From assembly GCF_039538005.1 (NCBI RefSeq), contig NZ_BAABBO010000011.1, positions 186,001 through 250,000 of the forward strand: a stretch of DNA of 64,000 bases. Direction: 5' to 3'. A program made the position numbers and the translations under genes. Positions 1-8,965 of this stretch are shown piece by piece; position 1 is the first letter of the stretch; every line of letters begins with the position of its first letter. The stretch comes from Allohahella marinimesophila (GTDB lineage: Bacteria > Pseudomonadota > Gammaproteobacteria > Pseudomonadales > Oleiphilaceae). The notes beneath the pieces were generated by a model. That model saw nothing but the letters and a program-made list of their open reading frames with translations. It did not search any database and was not told the origin of the DNA.

Positions 1-2
1 AG

Positions 3-431
3 GCGTCGACCGACGGCTTTGGTGATCTTGTGAATGAACTGGCCACTGATCAGGCGAGCATGGCCGAATATCTCGAGTCCATGGCTAAAGACGAGCCAAT
101 GTATGATCTTGCTAACACCGGATACCCGGAAATCAGCAAGCGGACCTGGAACTCGGCCAAGACAGACCGGCTACTGTCGTACTCACCATTCTTCGGACGA
201 ACCGACGACAATTTCGAGCGGACCTATCTGCTCAGCCTGACAAATGCCCTGACACAGCAATATCATCTGCTCGAAGTCATGAGCGACCTCGAGCGCGAGA
301 AAGAGCGTCTACTCATGCTGAGGGAATTTCAGAGCGATGTCGGCCGGTACTACGATGAAGTCGTCAGCAAACTCAACAGACAACATTTCAAGGAAAACAT
401 GCCTGGGCCATCGCTAAAAGAAGGGGCGTGA
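3..431 (+). CDS. Hypothetical protein, 5' end cut by window
   Basis: The reading frame is open from the window edge to a TGA at 429-431, so the true start is probably upstream; a GTG at 30 is the first start codon inside the window. The visible ~140 residues are hydrophilic with no signal peptide or membrane segment. The C-terminal half is rich in Glu, Arg and Leu (MSDLEREKERLLMLREF) and likely helical or coiled-coil. The stop lies 7 bases before the GTG of the DUF2868 gene, so it is probably the first part of the same operon. I do not recognise the family. Confidence 0.6.
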   Translation, partial: ASTDGFGDLVNELATDQASMAEYLESMAKDEPMYDLANTGYPEISKRTWNSAKTDRLLSYSPFFGRTDDNFERTYLLSLTNALTQQYHLLEVMSDLEREKERLLMLREFQSDVGRYYDEVVSKLNRQHFKENMPGPSLKEGA

Positions 432-438
432 GATTCGC

Positions 439-2013
439 GTGCAACGAAAGAGCGGCAGTAGTGTGAGCAGTGCTCAGCCAGTCAGCAGGAGTCTGAGGTA
501 CACGGGTTATCGTCTCGAGTTTGTGCGTTATATCGAGCAGCAGCCGGACTTGATATCGCCAGTAGTAATTGGTGAAGCCGAGGCTGGGGCACTGTCGGAA
601 GCTGAGCCGAACGGACAGTCATCAGGATTCGAGCGTATCGCCAGGGCACGGGCCAGCTGGCTGTTGGCTTTGTTGCGGCTCGACGCCTTGCACGCCCGGG
701 TCGACCGAGCTGCCGGTCAGAGTCTGTGGGTGCTCTGTCTGCTTTTCGGGCTTCTGGGGGCTGGCGCGGCAGCACAGGGTTTCGATCTGGCCCAGCATAC
801 CGTCAACTTCTTCTGGCTACTCGTGGTCCTGCTCGGTGTGCATACGGCAGCACTTCTGTTCTGGTTGCTGGCCTTGATCGGCCGTCAATTGCGCGCCACC
901 GCCGTCAAGACGCCAATGCTGCAAGTCCTCGCACTCTGGCTGGTGCGCAAACTGTCCCGTCTGTTTGCGCATGAGGCTCCTGAGGCCAATCAGGAAGCGC
1001 GGTCCGCCCAGCCACCTTTATCCGTCACGACAGTCAGCAGTGTGTGGGCCCGCCTGCAGAGCCGAGGAGCACTCGGCTTCTGGAATGTCAGTGTGCTGAG
1101 TCATGCCATCTGGGCAGCGTATCTGATTGGCGGTTTCGCGATGACACTGATTTTACTGTCGCTGCGGCAGTACGATTTCATATGGGCCACCACAGTGCTG
1201 TCTGCAGAGGCCTTCGAACAGATGACGCTTCTCCTGGGTGAGCTTCCCCGCCTGCTTGGAGTCGCGGTGCCGGACGCTCAGGTCGTTCGGATCAGTCGTG
1301 CCGGAATCGATAGCAGTCCGGAAATAGCTGGCGCTTCGCGGGTATTGTGGTCAAATCTCCTGCTGGCCAGTCTGATCATCTGGGGCTTGCTACCGAGAAC
1401 CATTCTGCTGATAGTCAGTCTGACTGGAAGGGTCGCAGCCTTGCGAACGGTAGCAGTGGACTTCGCAAGTCCCTATTACGTTGCCCTCCGCCAGCAGCTG
1501 CTCACGGGGTTTCAGCGCGGCGGCGTCATCGATCCTGATCGGCGAAGCGTGCCTGAGGCCGAGGTAGGTCATGTCTCCTCAGTCCCTGTCGCTTTGCCCG
1601 ACACCTATGATATCGCAGCAATCTATCTCGACCCGCAGCTTCACTGGCCGCCTGCAATGCTGCAACCGCAGAACAATCTTGGCTGTATCGACGATGCGGC
1701 GTCTGAGCAGGCGGTCATGGCTGCGGCGGCTGATACTTCGAGCGCCCACCTCGTGCTCTGGTCTCACCTCTCAACGGTGCCAGATCGTGGCGTGCGAAGA
1801 ATTGTGCAGGCCCTGAAGAGACACTTCAGGGGTCGCCTGCACCTTGGACTGCTGACGCCAGCCGATCGCCCTGCAGATGCGAGCCGCCTTGAAGACTGGT
1901 ATCGACTTGCGGCTGCAACAGACATCTCTCTGGACGACCTCATCCAGCTGCCCCTGCAGCCTGATGGCTCGCCTGACACATCTGCAGTCGGAGGCAATCA
2001 CCATGCAGGTTGA
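439..2013 (+). CDS. DUF2868 family membrane protein
   Basis: A 524-residue protein read from a GTG. It has an N-terminal soluble part, then four clear hydrophobic segments (about residues 95-115, 120-148, 218-243 and 305-328), then a long cytoplasmic tail. This layout and the next gene fit the DUF2868 family, which is commonly found immediately before a DUF3482 GTPase in gammaproteobacteria. The next gene starts inside its last codons (ATG 2003, stop 2011-2013), so the two are translationally coupled and probably act together at the inner membrane. The biochemical role is unknown. Confidence 0.75.
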   Translation: MQRKSGSSVSSAQPVSRSLRYTGYRLEFVRYIEQQPDLISPVVIGEAEAGALSEAEPNGQSSGFERIARARASWLLALLRLDALHARVDRAAGQSLWVLCLLFGLLGAGAAAQGFDLAQHTVNFFWLLVVLLGVHTAALLFWLLALIGRQLRATAVKTPMLQVLALWLVRKLSRLFAHEAPEANQEARSAQPPLSVTTVSSVWARLQSRGALGFWNVSVLSHAIWAAYLIGGFAMTLILLSLRQYDFIWATTVLSAEAFEQMTLLLGELPRLLGVAVPDAQVVRISRAGIDSSPEIAGASRVLWSNLLLASLIIWGLLPRTILLIVSLTGRVAALRTVAVDFASPYYVALRQQLLTGFQRGGVIDPDRRSVPEAEVGHVSSVPVALPDTYDIAAIYLDPQLHWPPAMLQPQNNLGCIDDAASEQAVMAAAADTSSAHLVLWSHLSTVPDRGVRRIVQALKRHFRGRLHLGLLTPADRPADASRLEDWYRLAAATDISLDDLIQLPLQPDGSPDTSAVGGNHHAG

Positions 2014-3424
2014 TTCGAGGCCAGTCAGCACGGCACCTCGGGCGCCGATCAAAATTGCCATTGTAGGGCACACGAACGTCGGCAAGACATCTCTGATGCG
2101 GACGCTGTTGCGTGACAGCCGCTTTGGTGAAGTGTCCAATCATCCGGGCACTACACGCCATGTCGAGGCGGCGACGATACTCTGTCGGGAGCAGCCGGTC
2201 ATTGAGCTTCATGATACGCCTGGCCTCGAGGATTCCATTGGTCTTCGCAGCGCGCTGGAGGAGTTGCCGGCCGGGCGCGACGATACAGGGCAGGCAAGAC
2301 TGAGACAGTTTGTCGCCCGCGCCGACGATTTTGAGGCGCTCGACCAGGAGCTCAAGGTCGTGCGTCAGTTGCTCGCCAGCGATCTGCTGTTCTACGTCAT
2401 CGATGTGCGAGAGCCCTTGGTAGGCAAGTACCGGGATGAGCTGTACGTACTCAGCCTCGCTGGCAGGGCCGTGATACCAGTGCTCAACTTTATCCACCAG
2501 TTTCCCAACCACAGTATGCAATGGCGTGATTACCTTGGTCAGCTGAACTTCCATGCCCAGGTGCAATACGACACCGTGGTGTTTCGACTCGAAGATGAAA
2601 AGCGCCTGTTTCAGAAAATTCAGTCTTTGCTTGGTGAGCATTACGACAGGGTCCAGCAGCTGATTGATGAAAGGCATGCCCAGGCACTGCAGATCCGGCG
2701 GGCCTCTGCGGCGGCGGTAGCTGAGTTAATCATCAATGTGGGAAGCTATCGCAAGACGCTGCGATCCGTCGAGCCGGCCAGGGCCGCAATCGAGAGCAAC
2801 GAGATTTCTGCATTGCAGGATCTGACGAGACAGGCCGAGCAGGCCTGCAGCCGCCAGATCATCAGGCTTCATCGCTTCGCACCAGACGATGTTCGCGAAG
2901 CCTTTCTGCCGGTCCAGGACGGTAGCTGGAAGCTCGATCTATTCGATGTGAATACCTTGCGGGCCTTTGGCGTCGAGGCTGGTAGTGGTGCAGCGAAGGG
3001 AGCAGCTGTAGGCGCCGTGCTTGATGGTCTGACGGGCTTCATATCGCTGGGCGCAGCGGCGGCGACTGGCGCGCTGGCGGGCGCCATTTTTTCGACCGGG
3101 GCGAGGTATGGCCGCGACCTGCAGGCGGCGATGACAGGCAAACGCACTCTGTGCGTGGATGAGCCGACGCTACGGCTGTTATGGCTGAGGCAGCTTCAGC
3201 TTCTGACAGATCTGGGCTCTCGGGGGCACGCCATGCAGGGACAGATGCAAATGACCTCCGTGGATGCCAGTGATCTGCCCAAGGCCTGGAGTCAATGGTT
3301 GCGGCAGATGCGAGCTAACGCACACTGGAGCGACCTGATTCCCGAGAATCGCAAACGTTCGGCTGATCCGGGGCGAGAAGCGCTGGCAGATGCCCTGGCC
3401 GAACATCTTTTTGCTCAGGTCTGA
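2003..3424 (+). CDS. Era-like GTPase with DUF3482 C-terminal domain
   Basis: A 473-residue protein from the ATG at 2003; the frame is open further upstream, but this ATG overlaps the preceding stop in the usual coupled way. The N-terminal GTPase domain has a P-loop GHTNVGKTS, a switch I threonine in HPGTTRH and a G3 DTPG, as in the Era/EngA family. The C-terminal half carries a Gly/Ala-rich hydrophobic stretch (about residues 330-380), typical of DUF3482 and possibly membrane-associating. Pairing with the DUF2868 membrane protein suggests a membrane-recruited GTPase. Its cellular function is not known to me. Confidence 0.82.
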   Translation: MQVDSRPVSTAPRAPIKIAIVGHTNVGKTSLMRTLLRDSRFGEVSNHPGTTRHVEAATILCREQPVIELHDTPGLEDSIGLRSALEELPAGRDDTGQARLRQFVARADDFEALDQELKVVRQLLASDLLFYVIDVREPLVGKYRDELYVLSLAGRAVIPVLNFIHQFPNHSMQWRDYLGQLNFHAQVQYDTVVFRLEDEKRLFQKIQSLLGEHYDRVQQLIDERHAQALQIRRASAAAVAELIINVGSYRKTLRSVEPARAAIESNEISALQDLTRQAEQACSRQIIRLHRFAPDDVREAFLPVQDGSWKLDLFDVNTLRAFGVEAGSGAAKGAAVGAVLDGLTGFISLGAAAATGALAGAIFSTGARYGRDLQAAMTGKRTLCVDEPTLRLLWLRQLQLLTDLGSRGHAMQGQMQMTSVDASDLPKAWSQWLRQMRANAHWSDLIPENRKRSADPGREALADALAEHLFAQV

Positions 3425-3487
3425 CCAAAGTGGTGGCATGCTTCGTAATCTCCTCATCAGTTGAAAACATGAGACATGGAGAAGTAT

Positions 3488-4144
3488 ATGAATACAGTCA
3501 CTCGAGCAGGTAGCAAAGCCACTCATCTTGCAGAGCAGTACGTTTTGTCCACGAGGGCCTACGTCAACGAAGCGGTGCAGACCGGACAGAAGGAATTTGA
3601 AACGGTCACCGATAAGGTGAGTGATCTGGTGGGTGAACTGAGAAGTCAGGGCACCTACATTACCGAGCCAGGCCTGCAGTTCTTTCAGGAAACACTGAAA
3701 CAGCCCATTCAGCGGATCAGACACCCGCTCGTTACGGTGAAGGGTATAGCCACGGTCTGTGAGAGCACTCTGGATCGAGCCTTCCGAGTGGCGAGCCAGA
3801 ACTACGATAGCTTGCGTCGCAACTGGACCAAAGCTGATGAGGTTGAGGCTGATCTCACTACACGCGAGCAATCTGCCTATGCAGACGCGATTAATTCGGC
3901 AATAGACCAGGCAGTCAACAAGCCGGCAGGCACTCGAACTACTTCCGCCAGTGGAGAACATGACGATCTGCAGCGTTTGCCGCAAGTTGGTCCGGCCTTG
4001 GTGCGCAAGCTTCACGCCGCTGGTATCTATAACTATCGTCAGATTGCCGAGCCAACTGCCGAGGAAAAGCGCAAGTTGGCCCAGTTTTCAAAAATAAAGT
4101 CCTATCCGGAGTGGGTTGAAGAGGCCAAGCGTCTCATCAACTAG
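3488..4144 (+). CDS. Helix-hairpin-helix domain protein with amphipathic N-terminus
   Basis: About 218 residues. I prefer the ATG at 3488 because GGAGAAG sits just before it; an in-frame ATG at 3476 is possible. The first ~150 residues have no signal peptide and look like long amphipathic helices, somewhat phasin-like. The C-terminal ~65 residues (LQRLPQVGPALVRKL, then AAGIYNYRQIAE) match a helix-hairpin-helix fold of the DUF4332 or ribosomal-S13-like kind, which often binds nucleic acid. It lies 63 bases after the GTPase gene and may be expressed with it. Function is unknown. Confidence 0.6.
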   Translation: MNTVTRAGSKATHLAEQYVLSTRAYVNEAVQTGQKEFETVTDKVSDLVGELRSQGTYITEPGLQFFQETLKQPIQRIRHPLVTVKGIATVCESTLDRAFRVASQNYDSLRRNWTKADEVEADLTTREQSAYADAINSAIDQAVNKPAGTRTTSASGEHDDLQRLPQVGPALVRKLHAAGIYNYRQIAEPTAEEKRKLAQFSKIKSYPEWVEEAKRLIN

Positions 4145-4145
4145 C

Positions 4146-4934
4146 TCACTTCAGCGATTTGATCGTCTCGTCGATGTTCTCGATACGACGATCGCTGGTT
4201 GGGTGAGAGCTCAGAAACGCGGCGAGGCCCTGAGGGCCTTCGCCGCCGACGGACTGCAGCGTCTGAATCGCCGCTTTCATCGATTGCGGCGGCTGGCCAG
4301 TGCGGTGCAGGGCTTTCACCGCAAAAGTATCTGATTCCAGCTCATCTGATTGCGAGTATCTTGCATTGGCGTAGCCCGCTGCAAGCTGACCCAGTTCGGA
4401 CTGGCTGAGCTGACCGATGGTTCCACCAGCGGCTGCCACCGCTGAGAATGCTGCGTTGGTGTAAAGTTGCTCACGCATCTGTTTGTAGCTGTGTCTGAGT
4501 TCCACGTGTCCAATCTCATGCTGAAGTACGGCCAGTACCTGGTCGTCAGACATGAGATCCATCAGCTTTGAGTACACCCGCACAGTGCCATCAGCCATGG
4601 CGAAAGCATTGACCTCATCGCTCAGATAAACTTTGAAATTGTATTTATCCGTATTCGCGCCGGTCATGGGGATGAGCTTGCGAAGTCGCTGGGCGTATGT
4701 CGAGCTCTCCGGCGCCACCTTGTTCTGCTTGCCCATTTGCTGGGCGGCTTCGCTGGCAGCATTGATAACGACTTCAGAGCTGAGGGTAGCGGCCTGTACG
4801 GCAGCCGCACCTGCCTGAGCAGCCTGTTCAGGGCGGAACTGGCTACCGGTACAAGCGGTAAGCGTCAGCACGAGAGGGAGAGCAATAAGGGGCGCTCGCA
4901 GTGGCGGGCGGCTCAGCAGGGTGATTCTGCGCAT
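4146..4934 (-). CDS. M48 family metalloprotease, lipoprotein
   Basis: A 262-residue protein read from ATG 4934. A signal peptide ends in a lipobox (LTLTAC), so it is probably anchored in the outer membrane facing the periplasm. The zinc site HEIGH is followed by a Glu-containing helix (SDELESDTFAV), the M48 arrangement. It resembles LoiP/YggG and similar quality-control proteases that act on envelope proteins. The short C-terminus has no TPR domain, unlike BepA. It starts 10 bases after the stop of the nuclease gene upstream and is likely co-transcribed with it. Confidence 0.85.
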   Translation of the reverse strand: MRRITLLSRPPLRAPLIALPLVLTLTACTGSQFRPEQAAQAGAAAVQAATLSSEVVINAASEAAQQMGKQNKVAPESSTYAQRLRKLIPMTGANTDKYNFKVYLSDEVNAFAMADGTVRVYSKLMDLMSDDQVLAVLQHEIGHVELRHSYKQMREQLYTNAAFSAVAAAGGTIGQLSQSELGQLAAGYANARYSQSDELESDTFAVKALHRTGQPPQSMKAAIQTLQSVGGEGPQGLAAFLSSHPTSDRRIENIDETIKSLK

Positions 4935-4944
4935 TGTTGTTATC

Positions 4945-7197
4945 CTAGGGTAAATTGAACCGATCCGACCCGGCAAGCCGTGCCTTGTTGATCAGCTTGA
5001 GTAAACCCGCCGCGGCTTCGGCGTCGCTCAGCGCGCGATGATGTTGCGTCAACGGAATGCCGAAGTGGGCAGTGAGATTTTTCAGGCTATACGAATCGAG
5101 GCCGGGTTTCAGTTTTTTCATCATGGCACAGGTGCACAGTTGTGGCATGCGGATGGACTGCTCCATTCGGCGATAGGACTGTCGAATAAAACCATAGTCG
5201 AAGCGGACGTTGTGAGCCACGAAAATCGAGTCGCCGAGAAAGGTACGAAGGTCATCAGCAATGGCTTCGAATGGGGGCGCGTTCGCCACCATCTCATTCG
5301 TTATTCCGGTCAGTGCAGTGATGTTGGCTGGTATGCGACGGCCTGGATTGATCAGTGTTTGCCATCGTGCCACGATGTCGTCGCGCTGCACGATTACAGC
5401 GCCTATTTCTGTGAGTCGGCCGTATTCGGCATTGCCCCCAGTAGTTTCCACGTCTACTACGACATACGGTTGATCAGGATCGACCACCCATTCTACCCGC
5501 TGTACCGACACCTGAAAGCCCGCCTCACGAAGCTTCAGCAACTGCATCATCTGTCTGCGCCGTAATTGGTCGCCTTCGGCTTTTACTTCCACGAAGCGAA
5601 GGCCGTCGGCATCGATGATCATCAGGTCGGGATAACCGGATTTGCAGCTGTCGTACTGGCGCGCCATATCACGCAGCACGGTGCGCAGTCCCTCCAGTGG
5701 GGCTAGCTCCACCATCTTGCACAACTGCTCTGCCATGGTGGGCGCCCATCCCGTAAAGCTGTTGGGACGCCCGTAGCACCTGCTCAGGTGTCTGAGGACA
5801 TGGGACTTGAGCTGCTCGCGGTCCATCGCCAGAACACGTTCTATCTGGTCGCGTTGCGCCTGGTAGAAAGACCCATCAGAGAGTCCCGCCGGATGGTGCT
5901 GAAAATCCGAGGAAAAGTGGCTGGCTTCGCTTTCATAGAGGTTCGGCCAGAATGTGAGTACGAACAGGCTGCGCCAGATTCGGTTCTCGGCGTGCACGAC
6001 CAGACGCCCCGGTTTCTGCCAGTGCCGAGCCAGCGCGGCTTCGGGTTCGTGGCGAAAGGCTTCATCGAGTCGGCTGACGCCAGCAGCCCGGAGCATGTCG
6101 GTGAGTAGCGACGTTCGCTTGCTACCTTTAGTGGCTTCGAGTCCTAGCTGACTGGGGGCATAACGGGCATCGGCAGGTAGCAGCTCGCCACCGTACTTCC
6201 TGGCCTGAAAGTCGATCGCAAACAGGTAGGCATCGTCGCTGGTTGGCGTTTCGAACAGGCTTGTGATCAGGGCACGGGCACGGCTTTCATCCAGTCGATG
6301 CCAGAGTCGAATGGCTTTTTCAGTCGCTGTGGCGTGTTCGCTGCTCTGGTAAAGCGTCGCCGCCTGTGCCAGGCGGTCTTCGCTTTCCAGACGGGCCCCC
6401 AGTCTGAACACACATTTATCGTACAATGTGGTGCCAAGTTCAGTCAGCGGTTGAGGCTGATTTATCAGCCAGGCCGCCTGGGCTTCTGACTCGGAATGAT
6501 CTGCACTGGCGGGCTGTTTGAGTTGCTGAGCCAGTTGAGCGAGTTGGAAGGTGAGCCAGGCATCTTCTGCGGTCTCGAAGCGGGCCGTGTAGCCAGCCTC
6601 GAAGCTGTTCGTGCGCAGTAGCCCGAGGTCACGCATTGCAAAACGCCCAAGGTTCTCTTCCAGTCGGCCGAAGTAGAGAAACAGAATGAAGCTCACTGTC
6701 TCCTGATACTGCTGCACGATGAAATCTTCGGCATAGGCCGTCAAGGCTGATGGCCGGGCGTGCTGAATGCGAGCAAGCTGCTCTCGGGCGATCGATAGCA
6801 GGCGCTGCTTGGGCCAGCTTCGTTTCCAGGTGGACGATTCCGACGCGCCCACGATGTCCAGAAAGCCCACCAGTTCTTCCCTCGTCAGGGTGGTCAACAG
6901 GTTCGGTGCGTCCTCAATCCCGGCCCTGGCCACAAAGCCCTCGCGGAAGAGCTGCGTCAACAGTGCGTCCAGATCCTCCAGCTCTTCATAGCGAATCCTG
7001 TCCAGACGAAAATAGCAGCCCTTTCGATTGCAGATGCGAACAAACAGCGCTGCAACGTCGCGAGGAAGCGCCATGAACTGTTCGATGAACTGAACTTCCC
7101 TGGCGCGCAGGACATGGTCGTAGTGCTGCCGTATGAACAGCAGCATCTCCCGGTAGTGGTCATAATAGTAAAACGGTGCAAGATCTCGCTTCAGCAC
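4945..7197 (-). CDS. FAN1-like VRR-NUC nuclease fused to DEDDh exonuclease
   Basis: A 750-residue protein from a GTG. Residues ~1-500 resemble the N-terminal and helical regions of bacterial FAN1. Residues ~515-570 form a VRR-NUC domain with PDLMI and the EVK triad (FVEVKAEGDQL), the FAN1/KIAA1018 nuclease family that acts on flap and crosslinked DNA. From ~577 a complete DnaQ-like domain follows: VDVETTG (Asp582, Glu584), a middle Asp in VRFDYGF, and HRALSDA (His ~720, Asp ~725). It should therefore combine a structure-specific endo/5'-exonuclease with a 3'-5' exonuclease, probably for DNA repair. The architecture is clear; the substrate is inferred. Confidence 0.82.
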   Translation of the reverse strand: MLKRDLAPFYYYDHYREMLLFIRQHYDHVLRAREVQFIEQFMALPRDVAALFVRICNRKGCYFRLDRIRYEELEDLDALLTQLFREGFVARAGIEDAPNLLTTLTREELVGFLDIVGASESSTWKRSWPKQRLLSIAREQLARIQHARPSALTAYAEDFIVQQYQETVSFILFLYFGRLEENLGRFAMRDLGLLRTNSFEAGYTARFETAEDAWLTFQLAQLAQQLKQPASADHSESEAQAAWLINQPQPLTELGTTLYDKCVFRLGARLESEDRLAQAATLYQSSEHATATEKAIRLWHRLDESRARALITSLFETPTSDDAYLFAIDFQARKYGGELLPADARYAPSQLGLEATKGSKRTSLLTDMLRAAGVSRLDEAFRHEPEAALARHWQKPGRLVVHAENRIWRSLFVLTFWPNLYESEASHFSSDFQHHPAGLSDGSFYQAQRDQIERVLAMDREQLKSHVLRHLSRCYGRPNSFTGWAPTMAEQLCKMVELAPLEGLRTVLRDMARQYDSCKSGYPDLMIIDADGLRFVEVKAEGDQLRRRQMMQLLKLREAGFQVSVQRVEWVVDPDQPYVVVDVETTGGNAEYGRLTEIGAVIVQRDDIVARWQTLINPGRRIPANITALTGITNEMVANAPPFEAIADDLRTFLGDSIFVAHNVRFDYGFIRQSYRRMEQSIRMPQLCTCAMMKKLKPGLDSYSLKNLTAHFGIPLTQHHRALSDAEAAAGLLKLINKARLAGSDRFNLP

Positions 7198-7221
7198 GGG
7201 AGTCCTATATCAAATCAGGTG

Positions 7222-8688
7222 TCAGGCCTTATCCGCAGATTCATTGAAGGGATTGGCATAATGAATGATGCGCTGCCCGAATATGAAGCGCCGCAGCGCT
7301 GCCCGCGGCAGGGCAATGATGGGATTCGGGAACAGGCTCTCGACTGTTTGCCAGAAGCCGCTGGGCAGCATGCCGGGCAGCAACTGGCGTGTGAGTGCTC
7401 GTGTACCCCTTCGCCAGGTGGACATGGATGCATCCTTCAGGTCGAGTACCATTGAGTAGCGCGCCATATACACCTGGAACACACTCTCCTTCATGGCCTC
7501 GAATACACCGCCTGCGGCAATGAGCCCATTCCACGCGAAATAATGCTCAAGATCGCCGAGGGCAATCAGTACTGGCTTATTGGCATTGGTGAAATTTGCT
7601 GGCTTATCAGCCTTGAAATAGCGGAGCGCGTTCTCGGCCGCATGCTCGCCCATGTCGAGCGCATGATAGGCCTGTTTGTGCAGCGACTGATCCACGATGC
7701 TGGCGCAGTCACCAGCGAAGAACAGCGTTTCCCGCCAGGCATCGGCGTAGCCATATTGGGCTTTGTTCAGCACCGGATTCAGAGCATTGTCCACCAGGAG
7801 TCCAATGCCGTCCTCTGCTGTCTGTAAATGAAGCTGCTTTTCTTCGCAGAGTTGCTTGACCAGACCCTGACGTTGAATACCAGCTGTCCAGATCGTCAGG
7901 TCAGAGGGCAGCATCTGACCATCCACCAGCTCGATATGACCACGGCTCACACGTTTTACTGCAGATCGGGGGCCTGTGTGGAAGGTGACCTTCTTCTTTT
8001 TCAGCTGTTTTCGCACGTCTTTGGCCAGATCATCAGAGAACTCGGGCAGCAGATCCTGTGCGTCTACGACCTGCACCTTCAGTTTGTCCTTGAAGCGTTT
8101 GTTCCGCAGTATGGATCCCAGCGCCTCGACGCCCGATAGCCCACCGCCAATGATAGTGACGGTAACAAGCTTCTGTTTTTCGCTCAAGGTCGCCAGCGCC
8201 CGTTCGATGTGCTCGGCCTGATCAACATGGCGAAAGCCAGTAGTGTGCTGCTGTCCGCCCGGCACGACATTGGGGGCCTGTTCACCGCCACAGGCGACAA
8301 TGCAGGCATCGTAACGAAGCTCGCGACCATTTTTCAGCACGATTTGACGTCCGATCGGGTCAAGTGCCTCCACCGATGACTGGATGAAATCCTGCCCAAG
8401 TTGCTGAAAGAGTCTGGCGCGATCGAAACAGAGGTGCTCCCGAAGCTTGAGGCCGGACAGGATGTCGTGAATATGTGGTGTCCATTCAAAGTCCGGCCGC
8501 GGATCTACGACGGTGACTCTGCAGATGCCCTGCAGCGCAATCGCTGCTGCCAGTCCGCCGAAATTGCCACCGACAACCAGAACATGCCGGTCGGACACAT
8601 CGATGTCGCCACTCAGCACCAGTCGCGAGCGCAGCCATTTTGCTGCACGAAGCGGTGTAGCTACGAATTTGTTGATTGCGTCTGACAT
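7222..8688 (-). CDS. NAD(P)/FAD-dependent oxidoreductase, type II NADH dehydrogenase-like
   Basis: A 488-residue protein with two dinucleotide-binding motifs: GGNFGG near residue 40 for FAD and IIGGGLSGVE near 175 for NAD(P)H. A late FAD contact, FFAGDCA, lies near residue 330. This is the Ndh / sulfide-quinone reductase family, which passes electrons from NADH to quinone at the inner face of the membrane. No Cys pair typical of sulfide:quinone reductase is evident, so NADH dehydrogenase-like is the better call. AAAGGAG lies about 11 bases before the ATG. The ~277 bases upstream separate it from the divergent glycosyltransferase gene. Confidence 0.78.
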   Translation of the reverse strand: MSDAINKFVATPLRAAKWLRSRLVLSGDIDVSDRHVLVVGGNFGGLAAAIALQGICRVTVVDPRPDFEWTPHIHDILSGLKLREHLCFDRARLFQQLGQDFIQSSVEALDPIGRQIVLKNGRELRYDACIVACGGEQAPNVVPGGQQHTTGFRHVDQAEHIERALATLSEKQKLVTVTIIGGGLSGVEALGSILRNKRFKDKLKVQVVDAQDLLPEFSDDLAKDVRKQLKKKKVTFHTGPRSAVKRVSRGHIELVDGQMLPSDLTIWTAGIQRQGLVKQLCEEKQLHLQTAEDGIGLLVDNALNPVLNKAQYGYADAWRETLFFAGDCASIVDQSLHKQAYHALDMGEHAAENALRYFKADKPANFTNANKPVLIALGDLEHYFAWNGLIAAGGVFEAMKESVFQVYMARYSMVLDLKDASMSTWRRGTRALTRQLLPGMLPSGFWQTVESLFPNPIIALPRAALRRFIFGQRIIHYANPFNESADKA

Positions 8689-8714
8689 ACCTGTTTGAGC
8701 TCCTTTCAGGCTCT

Positions 8715-8814
8715 CGCTCGAAAGCGCGAGCGTTTAAATTCACTGCCGGCCTGAGGCCGGCAAGGTAAAGCTTACGCAAGGCTTGCAAATTCTGGCCTGG
8801 TTCAGGCCTGCAAG
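8715..8814. repeat. Cluster of three inverted repeats
   Basis: Three separate hairpins lie in the 277-base divergent spacer. They are CGCTCG/CGAGCG at 8715-8732, GCCGGC-CTGAG-GCCGGC at 8745-8761, and CTTGCA..GGCCTG-GTT-CAGGCC-TGCAAG at 8782-8814. None is followed by a clear T-run. They may be operators, RNA structures in the leader of either flanking gene, or degenerate REP-type elements. Confidence 0.5.
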
Positions 8815-8965
8815 TGGTCGGGTTTGTGGCTCATTATGCCTGACGCGGAGCTTGTAAGCCTCGGAAAAGCGGTAGGTCGCCGTCCCGGAACGCTCCTTGC
8901 TAAGCATCTGCAACCCTTGGCAATCTGCAACGCTGCCGCCTGTGCGCATACTACGGAGAGATGAC

